A stretch of DNA of 5,626 bases from Candidatus Finniella inopinata (GTDB taxonomy: Bacteria > Pseudomonadota > Alphaproteobacteria > Paracaedibacterales > CAITNM01). The position numbers and the translations under genes were made by a program. The stretch lies in NCBI GenBank assembly GCA_945903885.1, contig CAMDPB010000084.1, positions 1-5,626 of the forward strand. The letters are read 5' to 3'. This document shows positions 1-5,048 of this stretch, piece by piece (position 1 is the stretch's first letter; every line of letters begins with the position of its first letter). The notes under the pieces were generated by a model. The model did no database searches and was not told the DNA's origin. It saw only the letters and a list, made by a program, of their open reading frames with translations.

Positions 1-431
1 CTCAACCTAATATTATTTACGTTTATGGAGAAACAGGATGGAAAAACGGTGGAAATTTTTGGCCTCATAAAACCCATAAAAATGGCCTATATGTTGACTT
101 TATGGTTCCAGTAAAAAAGGAAAACAATCCAGCAACTATGTGGTTGTGGGCTCTGAATGGTTGGGGATACTACGTAAGGTTTAATGAAAATGGTGTTCAT
201 GATCAGTATTTGATAGATTTTGAAGCAATTATTGAACATTTAAAAGCCTTACAAGAAACATGTAAACTTTTTTCTTTAAAAATAAAAATTGTAATATTTG
301 ACCCAGCTTTATTAAGGTTGCTCAGAAAAACTGATCTTCATCAAAAATTAAATAGCATTCCTTTTGCATCGCAGAAAGCCTGGTTCCCTCATGATTCTCA
401 TTATCATGTAGAGTTTGAGATAATTAAATAG
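1..431 (+). CDS. mepA: Penicillin-insensitive murein endopeptidase-like protein (MepA, peptidase family M74), 3' part only
   Basis: The reading frame is open from the first complete codon (base 3) to TAA at 429-431, giving the last 142 residues of a protein whose start lies outside the window. The fragment shows the LAS-type zinc peptidase signature of M74 enzymes. There is an HxxHxNGLYVD segment (fragment residues 22-32; His25 and Asp32 match E. coli MepA His113 and Asp120). Near the C terminus is WFPHDSHYH (His130, His133, His135), with the same spacing as MepA His206/209/211. Before it, IVIFDPALLRLL resembles MepA's IFVNPAIKAQL segment. Known family members are periplasmic and cleave the D-alanyl to meso-diaminopimelyl cross-link in peptidoglycan. 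The usual length is about 270 residues, so roughly half is present. All visible catalytic positions are intact, so nothing suggests decay. An ATG at 102 is internal, because the first zinc-binding motif lies upstream of it. The exact substrate is inferred from the family. Confidence 0.85.
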   Translation, partial: QPNIIYVYGETGWKNGGNFWPHKTHKNGLYVDFMVPVKKENNPATMWLWALNGWGYYVRFNENGVHDQYLIDFEAIIEHLKALQETCKLFSLKIKIVIFDPALLRLLRKTDLHQKLNSIPFASQKAWFPHDSHYHVEFEIIK

Positions 432-480
432 ATTCATTCACAGCACCTTATATTCCAGAAAACTGCGAGGTTTTGATGAG

Positions 481-514
481 TGTCCGTTTAGGTAGAGTAT
501 TCACCTAAGGGACA
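481..514. repeat. Stem-loop (imperfect inverted repeat), not a typical terminator
   Basis: TGTCCGTTTAGGT (481-493) and ACCTAAGGGACA (503-514) can pair over 11 base pairs, interrupted by a small 2x1 internal loop, around a 9-base loop. The right arm runs into a second small palindrome, GGACAGTCC (510-518), and then a run of A's. No T-run follows the stem on either strand, so it does not look like an intrinsic terminator for the upstream peptidase gene. It could be an RNA processing structure, an operator, or the residual ends of a deleted insertion element. The sequence alone does not decide. Confidence 0.55.
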
Positions 515-541
515 GTCCAAAAAAAATTACACCTCTAGCTA

Positions 542-569
542 TTGACTTTTTAAGTAAAAAAACTATAAG
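542..569 (+). promoter_or_regulatory. Predicted sigma70-type promoter for the small gene at 632
   Basis: TTGACT (542-547) and TATAAG (564-569) each match the consensus at 5 of 6 positions and are separated by 16 bases. Transcription would start near 576 and leave a leader of about 56 bases before the ATG at 632. A second AT-rich stretch (TTTATATAG, around 581-589) lies downstream but has no equally good -35 partner. This is a consensus match only. Confidence 0.55.
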
Positions 570-618
570 CACTAAAGCGTTTTATATAGATTAACGTAAT
601 GCAAGAAAAGGTTAGATC

Positions 619-624
619 GGGGAG
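619..624 (+). promoter_or_regulatory. Ribosome binding site that decides the 632 start
   Basis: GGGGAG lies 7 bases before the ATG at 632, an ideal Shine-Dalgarno placement. The in-frame ATG at 599 has no comparable site upstream, so 632 is the preferred start. Confidence 0.6.
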
Positions 625-631
625 AATAATT

Positions 632-877
632 ATGAAAAATGATAATTCTATCAGACTGGTTCAATATCTTAACGATTCAGGGGCAATACTAGATAAGAGT
701 CAAACCCACAAGCACTGTGTAACAAGAGCAACTCTATCAGAGGACTTCAATTTCAACCCTGATTTGATTGCATATACTATGCTAGAAGCAGCAAAAAAAA
801 TGAAACAACAGAGTGAGTACATTGACTTATCCCCCGACAAGTGCTTTCGAGAAGTCTTGGGCATTAAAGGGTTTTAG
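632..877 (+). CDS. Small hypothetical protein (81 aa), convergent overlap with ftsY
   Basis: I do not recognise this protein. The start is set at 632 because GGGGAG sits 7 bases upstream and a promoter-like sequence lies at 542-569. An in-frame ATG at 599 would add 11 residues but lacks a ribosome binding site. The product is hydrophilic, with no signal peptide or membrane segment. It has a helix-like stretch in the middle (AYTMLEAAKKMKQQ) and two cysteines. Its last 17 codons, including the stop, lie antisense to the 3' end of ftsY, an overlap of 51 bases. The C-terminal sequence is therefore constrained by, or a by-product of, the ftsY reading frame. It may be a small native gene whose original end was replaced, a remnant of a longer gene, or a chance frame. 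The promoter and ribosome binding site make a real gene somewhat more likely than not. Confidence 0.5.
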   Translation: MKNDNSIRLVQYLNDSGAILDKSQTHKHCVTRATLSEDFNFNPDLIAYTMLEAAKKMKQQSEYIDLSPDKCFREVLGIKGF

Positions 878-1732
878 GTCGTCAGCGCCCTCGCCAACGC
901 CAAGTGCGATAATTGGAATGGCAAATTGTTTTGATAATGCAACAACAACACCACCTTTGGCGGTGCCATCTAGCTTAGTAACAACTAAACCATTAATGCC
1001 TATAAGCTCTTGAAAAGTTTTAACTTGATCTATTGCATTTTTACCGGTTGTAGCATCTAGTACCAGTAAAACTGTATGCGGAGCAGATGACTCTGCTTTT
1101 TTGAGCACACGAACAATTTTTTCTAATTCATCCATTAAGTGTTTTTTATTTTGTAATCTGCCAGCAGTATCAATACATAAAACATCTGCATTGCTTTGAA
1201 TTGCTTTTTGGTATGCATCAAACGCTAAGCCTGCGGCATCACCACCTGGTTTTGTAGTACAAACATCTATACCTAAACGTTTTCCCCACACTTGCAATTG
1301 TTCAACGGCCGCAGATCGAAACGTGTCGCCAGCTGCCCAAATTACTTTTTTACCTTCGCCAATCCATTGTTGGCTTAATTTAGCGATGGTAGTAGTTTTC
1401 CCTGCCCCATTCACCCCGATCATTAAAATAACGTGTGGCTTGTGGGTAATGCACAAAGGAACAACAACCGGCTCTAGAATTTTGGTAATTTCTGTAGCCA
1501 ACCATTCCTTGATTTCTGACTCTGAAATTTCTTGGTGCATACGTTGTTTCTTCAGCAGATCACGAAGTTCAGAAGCAGTTTTTACACCTAGGTCAGCTGT
1601 AATGAGCATCTCTTCAAAAGCGTCTAAGGTTTCTTCATCTAGCTTTCTGTGAGAAAATACAGAAGTAATTCCCTGAGTTATGCTTTGAGAGGTCTTCGAT
1701 AGACCAGATTTCAGTTTTTGCCATATGCTCAC
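827..1732 (-). CDS. ftsY: Signal recognition particle receptor FtsY
   Basis: FtsY is the membrane-associated GTPase that docks the signal recognition particle with its ribosome at the Sec translocon. The 301-residue protein carries the N domain (about 1-90, with DEETLDAFEEMLITADLGV) followed by the SRP-type GTPase G domain. Visible motifs are the P-loop GVNGAGKTT (106-114), GDTFRSAAVEQL (135-146), DTAGR (188-192), TKLDGTAKGG (252-261) and GVGEGADDLKPF (278-289). The sequence tracks E. coli FtsY closely through the NG domain but lacks the long acidic A domain, as is usual in compact FtsY proteins. Here the start of the N domain probably provides the membrane-binding helix. The start is GTG at 1732, which overlaps the mtaB stop as GTGA. 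There is no strong Shine-Dalgarno sequence, so translation is probably coupled to mtaB. The 3' end overlaps the convergent small gene ending at 877, and no terminator hairpin is seen downstream. Confidence 0.97.
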   Translation of the reverse strand: MSIWQKLKSGLSKTSQSITQGITSVFSHRKLDEETLDAFEEMLITADLGVKTASELRDLLKKQRMHQEISESEIKEWLATEITKILEPVVVPLCITHKPHVILMIGVNGAGKTTTIAKLSQQWIGEGKKVIWAAGDTFRSAAVEQLQVWGKRLGIDVCTTKPGGDAAGLAFDAYQKAIQSNADVLCIDTAGRLQNKKHLMDELEKIVRVLKKAESSAPHTVLLVLDATTGKNAIDQVKTFQELIGINGLVVTKLDGTAKGGVVVALSKQFAIPIIALGVGEGADDLKPFNAQDFSKALVGG

Positions 1733-2991
1733 AGTAGTTGTCCAAGAAGGTGCTGATTAGTATTTTCCACAATTTTAACGGGGATAACCGAGGCAATGCT
1801 GGCAGATCCTGGAATTTGGATGGGAGCAAAGTGATCTGTTTTGCCTTTTATGATGCCATCTTCAGATTCTTCAACCAACACATTTACAATTTGACCTATA
1901 AACCGCCCAAAGGTACGTTTTTGTGCCACATCACCTTCCTCGCGAAGTTGACGCGCTCGTTCCTTAATAATACCACCAGATAGCTGCGGCATGCGTGCTG
2001 CAGGAGTTCCCGGACGAGGTGAATAAGGAAATACATGCAGATAGGTTAAATCACACTCATCAACAATACGGCGTGAATTTTCAAACATTTCATTTGTTTC
2101 TGTTGGAAAACCTGCAATTAAATCGGCTCCAAAGACAACGTCTGGACGCAGCATTTTTGCACGGTTACTAAAGGCAATAGCATCTTCACGCAAATGGCGT
2201 CGCTTCATGCGTTTTAAAATCATGTTATCACCAGCTTGCAAGCTAAGGTGCAAATGGGGCATAAGTTTTGGTTCATCACCTATTAGTCGCCATAGGTCTT
2301 CATCAATTTCTACAGGATCAAGGGAAGACAAGCGAAGACGTTTTAATTCAGGAATAAGTGCCAGAACGCGGCGAATCATTTGGCCAAGGGTTGGCTGACC
2401 TGGAAGATCAGCACCATAAGCTGTAATATCAACGCCAGTAAAGACAATTTCTTGATAACTATTTTCTAAAAGATTGCGAATTTGCGCGACAATTTCACCA
2501 ATAGCAACACTTCTAGAATTTCCGCGACCATAGGGAATGGTACAAAAGGTGCAGCGGTGATCACAGCCATTTTGAACTTGCACAAAAGCTCGTGCTTTTC
2601 CATCAAACCCTGATACCAAATGAGCAGCAGTTTCTTTGACTTCCATGATGTCACTAACTACAACTTTGTCTGCACTGTGGAGATTCATATAGGTGTTTAG
2701 CTGCATTTTCTCTTCATTGCCAATAACCTTGGAAACTTCTGGCATTTGTTGGTATTGAGATGGGTTAATCTGAGCACTACAACCCGTTACAACAATTTGG
2801 GTAGAAGGATTCGCACGATGAATTTTGCGAATTGTTTGACGTGCTTGGCGTTCAGCTTCTGCTGTAACGGCGCAAGTATTAATGAACACAGTATTAGCAA
2901 CCCCCGCTTGAGAGGCTAAGTCTTGAATTACTTTTGATTCATAAGTGTTCAAACGACAACCAAGTGTAATGACCTGATTCAAAGATGACAT
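1729..2991 (-). CDS. mtaB: tRNA (t6A37) methylthiotransferase MtaB, radical SAM enzyme
   Basis: This is a methylthiotransferase of the MiaB/RimO/MtaB family, expected to convert t6A to ms2t6A at position 37 of ANN-decoding tRNAs using two iron-sulfur clusters. The N-terminal UPF0004 domain supplies cysteines 12, 40 and 71 (LGCRLN, INTCAVT, TGCSAQ) for the auxiliary cluster. The radical SAM motif is CDHRCTFC (Cys143, 147, 150). Further core motifs are HLHLSLQAGDN (247-257), GADLIAGFPTET (288-299) and YSPRPGTPA (323-331). A TRAM-like RNA-binding domain occupies about 365-415. Family assignment is firm; MtaB rather than MiaB is chosen from the LGCRLN opening, the overall pattern and the adjacency to ftsY. 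At 420 residues the length is normal. ATG at 2991 is preferred, although a TTG two codons upstream (2997) is also possible; neither has a clear ribosome binding site. The gene is first in a unit with ftsY. The dapF gene often found upstream in alphaproteobacteria is absent, and a tRNA gene sits there instead. Confidence 0.93.
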   Translation of the reverse strand: MSSLNQVITLGCRLNTYESKVIQDLASQAGVANTVFINTCAVTAEAERQARQTIRKIHRANPSTQIVVTGCSAQINPSQYQQMPEVSKVIGNEEKMQLNTYMNLHSADKVVVSDIMEVKETAAHLVSGFDGKARAFVQVQNGCDHRCTFCTIPYGRGNSRSVAIGEIVAQIRNLLENSYQEIVFTGVDITAYGADLPGQPTLGQMIRRVLALIPELKRLRLSSLDPVEIDEDLWRLIGDEPKLMPHLHLSLQAGDNMILKRMKRRHLREDAIAFSNRAKMLRPDVVFGADLIAGFPTETNEMFENSRRIVDECDLTYLHVFPYSPRPGTPAARMPQLSGGIIKERARQLREEGDVAQKRTFGRFIGQIVNVLVEESEDGIIKGKTDHFAPIQIPGSASIASVIPVKIVENTNQHLLGQLL

Positions 2992-3063
2992 TTTCAAAGC
3001 TATCTATTAAAAGTGCCCTAAATATAGCACGACTGGCAAAAAAATTGGGAATTTTATTGAGTG

Positions 3064-3092
3064 AATATACTGAATGTGGCTTAGACTAACAA
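3064..3092 (-). promoter_or_regulatory. Predicted promoter of the mtaB-ftsY unit
   Basis: Read on the minus strand, TTGTTA (3092-3087) and TATATT (3069-3064) are separated by 17 bases, with 4 of 6 and 5 of 6 consensus matches. A start near 3057 would give a leader of about 65 bases before the mtaB ATG. It lies just downstream of the tRNA-Ser gene, so mtaB could be transcribed from here, from the tRNA promoter, or from both. A second TATATT (3026-3021) has no good -35 element. Confidence 0.45.
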
Positions 3093-3097
3093 CGAAC

Positions 3098-3187
3098 TGG
3101 CGGAGAGAGTGGGATTCGAACCCACGGAACGCCTGAGCGCACAACGGTTTTCGAGACCGTCCCATTCAACCACTCTGGCACCTCTCC
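3098..3187 (-). tRNA. tRNA-Ser (anticodon CGA)
   Basis: On the minus strand the sequence folds as a class II tRNA. The acceptor stem GGAGAGG (3187-3181) pairs with TCTCTCC (3108-3102), with one G-U closing pair. The discriminator is G (3101), followed by an encoded CCA (3100-3098). The anticodon stem ACGGT/ACCGT closes the loop CTCGAAA, giving anticodon CGA, which reads the serine codon UCG. A long variable arm (pairing CGC with GCG) and the T arm GTGGG-TTCGAAT-CCCAC are present. The long variable arm plus the CGA anticodon identify serine. The gene is upstream of mtaB on the same strand. A possible but weak promoter is TTGAAC (3226-3221), 17 bases from CTTATT (3203-3198). Confidence 0.96.
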
Positions 3188-3220
3188 TGTGATTGCAAAT
3201 AAGCCATAAATTTGCGATAA

Positions 3221-3253
3221 GTTCAAGAACGCTTGTAAACAACGGTTCGAGAT
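3221..3253. repeat. Degenerate echo of part of the tRNA-Ser gene
   Basis: The stretch contains GAACGC, then TTG, then ACAACGGTTCGAGA. This parallels, in the same order and orientation, the tRNA-Ser segment at about 3126-3156 (GAACGC, CTG, ACAACGGTTTTCGAGA), with a short gap between the blocks and a two-base deletion in the anticodon loop. A shorter TTC-AA match precedes it. It could be the decayed remnant of a duplicated tRNA, or chance in a short region. No acceptor stem can be built around it, so it is not a functional tRNA. Confidence 0.3.
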
Positions 3254-3256
3254 GAT

Positions 3257-3285
3257 TTTACAAAATTATCCGTTCTTGTTAAAAA
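3257..3285 (+). promoter_or_regulatory. Weak candidate promoter for the secreted-protein genes
   Basis: TTTACA (3257-3262) and TAAAAA (3280-3285), 17 bases apart, match the consensus at 5 of 6 and 4 of 6 positions. The region is so AT-rich that other pairings are possible, including a TAAAAT at 3306-3311 without a well-spaced -35. A promoter is expected somewhere in 3188-3340, because the next upstream genes run in the opposite direction. Confidence 0.25.
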
Positions 3286-3294
3286 GTTTTTAAC
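3278..3294. repeat. Perfect palindrome, possible operator
   Basis: GTTAAAAA and TTTTTAAC flank a single central G, forming a perfect 8-base inverted repeat. A second palindrome, CTTTAAAG (3296-3303), begins two bases later. Their location between the candidate promoter and the start at 3341 fits a regulator binding site, but AT-rich sequence makes such palindromes common. A hairpin with a one-base loop is unlikely to form in RNA. Confidence 0.3.
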
Positions 3295-3340
3295 TCTTTA
3301 AAGGTTAAAATAAACTAAGGGAAATTTAGAAATAATTTTT

Positions 3341-4219
3341 ATGAAAATGAAGTATTTTTTATTATGGGTATATTTTTTTGGAGGAGTTACCAATACTGTT
3401 TTTGCAGGGCCGCTGTTTGAGAGATTCAAAGATAAGCAACAGCAGTATTTAATTGATTTTGGAAATAAGTATCTCCAAAATGTTGGATTACATGTATTTT
3501 ATCCCTTTGGTGGGCCTGATATTACGTATCCACTTTTGATGTTTCCTAATTTTGAAGTATTAACTTTAATGGGTCTTGAACCAGTAAAACCTGTAGATGC
3601 AACCGTTGAGCTGGATAAGGATGCGCTAAATAATTTATCATCGCTATATAGAAGTAGTTTTTTCAGAACAATCGATATGGCAGCAGGACTTCGAAATGTA
3701 GCTGACCTTATCTTAAAACAGCTTGAAAATCTTGAAGCTACGAACATTACTGTTCAACCAATTGATGGAAGAGAAAATGCTGTGCAGATAAAATTTACCT
3801 ACAATGGTAAAGCACGCACAATTCGCTACTATAAGGGTGGGCTTAATAATGCACAGATAAACATTCAATTCTTAGAAACCTTGAAACCATTTGATGTTGT
3901 TCTTTTTAAGGCCGCATCATACTTACCACACCAAAAACCATTTTCAATGTTTAGAAATTTCATGCTGGAAAATGCAAAAACTTTCGTACAAGATAGCACC
4001 GGTATCCCCTATGATTATTTGAAAGATCGTTTTAGTTTAGACCTGCACGGCCAATATTTAATGCCATATAAATTCCCAGGTGGATTTGAACAACAAGATT
4101 TCAGAAAATACAGTGAAGAGTTAAAAAAACCTGTTTTGGATATTTGTTTTGGTTATGGTTGTAAGAAAGTTCCGACCAATATTTTGATAGCAACGCGTAA
4201 AGAAACGCCAAGCTTATAA
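3341..4219 (+). CDS. Secreted protein of unknown function (292 aa)
   Basis: The first 22 residues form a plausible signal peptide: a lysine-containing start, a hydrophobic core and VFA before Gly23. The mature protein should therefore be exported. No catalytic motif is recognised. The segments YPFGGPDITYPLLMFPN (54-70), LMGLEPV (76-82), SSFFRTIDM (105-113), FKAASYLPH (189-197), FSMFRNFMLENAK (201-213) and QDSTGIPYDYL (217-227) look like conserved-family motifs. From memory they resemble uncharacterised secreted proteins of Bacteroidetes and other bacteria, which carry similar GPD, GLEPV, KAASYLxH and QDxSGIP patterns; this is recall, not a search result. Cys269 and Cys274 could form a disulfide. 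No transmembrane segment is seen after the signal. The start has no good ribosome binding site (AAGGGA is 18 bases away); ATG at 3347 is an alternative. It is followed after 16 bases by a second secreted-protein gene, probably in the same operon. Confidence 0.85.
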   Translation: MKMKYFLLWVYFFGGVTNTVFAGPLFERFKDKQQQYLIDFGNKYLQNVGLHVFYPFGGPDITYPLLMFPNFEVLTLMGLEPVKPVDATVELDKDALNNLSSLYRSSFFRTIDMAAGLRNVADLILKQLENLEATNITVQPIDGRENAVQIKFTYNGKARTIRYYKGGLNNAQINIQFLETLKPFDVVLFKAASYLPHQKPFSMFRNFMLENAKTFVQDSTGIPYDYLKDRFSLDLHGQYLMPYKFPGGFEQQDFRKYSEELKKPVLDICFGYGCKKVPTNILIATRKETPSL

Positions 4220-4235
4220 ATTAGAGATAGGGTGA

Positions 4236-4964
4236 ATGAAAAATATAATTGTGGTGTTAAGCGGATTATTGATTGGGTATTTAGAAGCGACAGCAACCCC
4301 CCCCACAGAAGTTGCCGACCCAGGAAGCCCTGCCTCTGCAGGATTAAGAACTGCATCGTCATCATCTGTATTGGCACCTCCAAAAACAAAACCCATATAC
4401 ATAGCTTATGAATTGTCTTTTTACAGAGATTTCATCCCCCCCTTTAAAACAAGAGTTGCCGCATCAAAACCCAAAGATGAAAAAAAATTAGAAACAGAGT
4501 TTTCTTCTATACTAAAAAGTGCATGTTATAGTGACCCTTCTTTCTTGAATGAAATACGCACACTCATCAGATCAACTAGCCATGTTTTTTCAACTTCAAA
4601 AATTATTGGTTGGTTAGCAACATTTGAGACAGAAAGAGATGAGCGATTGAAATCTTACGAGACTGTGATTACCGAACTGTTTGATAGGTATGATAAAACA
4701 GCTAGTAAGGTTACTGAGCTTAGTTTTATCGATATACTTGAATCAGCAACAGACAATTTAGATTTAAAAGATATAGAAATTACTGCACAGAAGGCCTTTA
4801 TTCTTAAAAAAAGCACAGAAGAAAAAGCAGATGCCGAAGAGCTTGATGCTATTCATTCTGTTACTACAGAGTGTTTTCAGCTATTTTTAACTTGCCTAGA
4901 GCCATACAAATTTTCCACCCCATCAAGATCTCGCACAAGCTCTGCGTCTGCTGCTTTCTTATAA
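4236..4964 (+). CDS. Secreted protein of unknown function with poly-C tracts (242 aa)
   Basis: I do not recognise this protein. It opens with a likely signal peptide (MKNIIVVLSGLLIGYLEATA, cleavage near residue 20). A Pro/Ser/Ala-rich, probably disordered segment follows (about 21-50), then a mostly helical-looking charged domain (about 80-225) and a Ser/Arg/Ala-rich tail (227-242). Cysteines are at 97, 213 and 220. No enzymatic motif is visible. The start at 4236 has AGGGTGA immediately upstream (4227-4233), a good if close ribosome binding site. The gene lies 16 bases after the preceding secreted-protein gene, so they are probably co-transcribed. Two homopolymeric C runs (8 and 7 bases) occur in the frame. 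Slippage at the first would truncate the product right after the signal peptide. The composition suits an exported, perhaps surface-exposed or host-directed protein, which is inference. Confidence 0.8.
   Translation: MKNIIVVLSGLLIGYLEATATPPTEVADPGSPASAGLRTASSSSVLAPPKTKPIYIAYELSFYRDFIPPFKTRVAASKPKDEKKLETEFSSILKSACYSDPSFLNEIRTLIRSTSHVFSTSKIIGWLATFETERDERLKSYETVITELFDRYDKTASKVTELSFIDILESATDNLDLKDIEITAQKAFILKKSTEEKADAEELDAIHSVTTECFQLFLTCLEPYKFSTPSRSRTSSASAAFL
4297..4304. repeat. Homopolymeric C8 tract inside coding sequence
   Basis: Eight consecutive C's encode the end of Thr21 plus Pro22 and Pro23, just after the predicted signal peptidase site. Loss of one C moves the frame to a TAA at 4345-4347. 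Gain of one C leads to a TGA at 4409-4411. Either would leave only the signal peptide and a short tail, so the tract is placed where slippage would switch the gene off. Confidence 0.9.
4436..4442. repeat. Homopolymeric C7 tract inside coding sequence
   Basis: Seven consecutive C's cover the last base of Ile67 and the codons of Pro68 and Pro69. It is the second long C run in the same gene, 131 bases after the first, in otherwise AT-rich sequence. Confidence 0.9.
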
Positions 4965-4991
4965 AACACACATGCAGGGACAGATGATATT

Positions 4992-5020
4992 TTGCCAAAC
5001 ATCAACAAATCCCTTATGAT
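4992..5020 (+). promoter_or_regulatory. Predicted strong promoter of the MFS transporter gene
   Basis: TTGCCA (4992-4997) and TATGAT (5015-5020) each match the sigma70 consensus at 5 of 6 positions with the ideal 17-base spacer. Transcription would begin near 5027. That excludes the ATG at 5021 as a start and leaves a leader of about 22 bases before the TTG at 5049. It implies that the transporter is transcribed separately from the secreted-protein pair. Confidence 0.6.
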
Positions 5021-5038
5021 ATGGATAAATTAAGTGCT

Positions 5039-5042
5039 GAGG
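5039..5042 (+). promoter_or_regulatory. Ribosome binding site supporting a TTG start
   Basis: GAGG ends 6 bases before TTG at 5049 and lies within the short predicted leader. It is the only well-placed Shine-Dalgarno sequence near the beginning of the transporter frame. Confidence 0.5.
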
Positions 5043-5048
5043 CAGTAG

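Noticed and set aside
102..431. Complete 109-residue protein starting at ATG 102
   Set aside because: The same frame is open to the window edge, and the first zinc-binding motif of the M74 peptidase lies upstream of this ATG, so it is the end of a longer gene.
599..631. ATG at 599 as the start of the small gene
   Set aside because: It has no ribosome binding site, whereas ATG 632 has GGGGAG at ideal spacing.
3031..3056. AT-rich hairpin with a T-run (minus strand) as a terminator for tRNA-Ser
   Set aside because: The stem would be only A-T pairs (AAAATT/AATTTT) with a three-base loop. That is too weak to call a terminator.
4153..4402. Minus-strand open frames across the junction of the two secreted-protein genes
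   Set aside because: They are antisense to two frames with signal peptides and, for the second, a good ribosome binding site. No protein-like features are seen.
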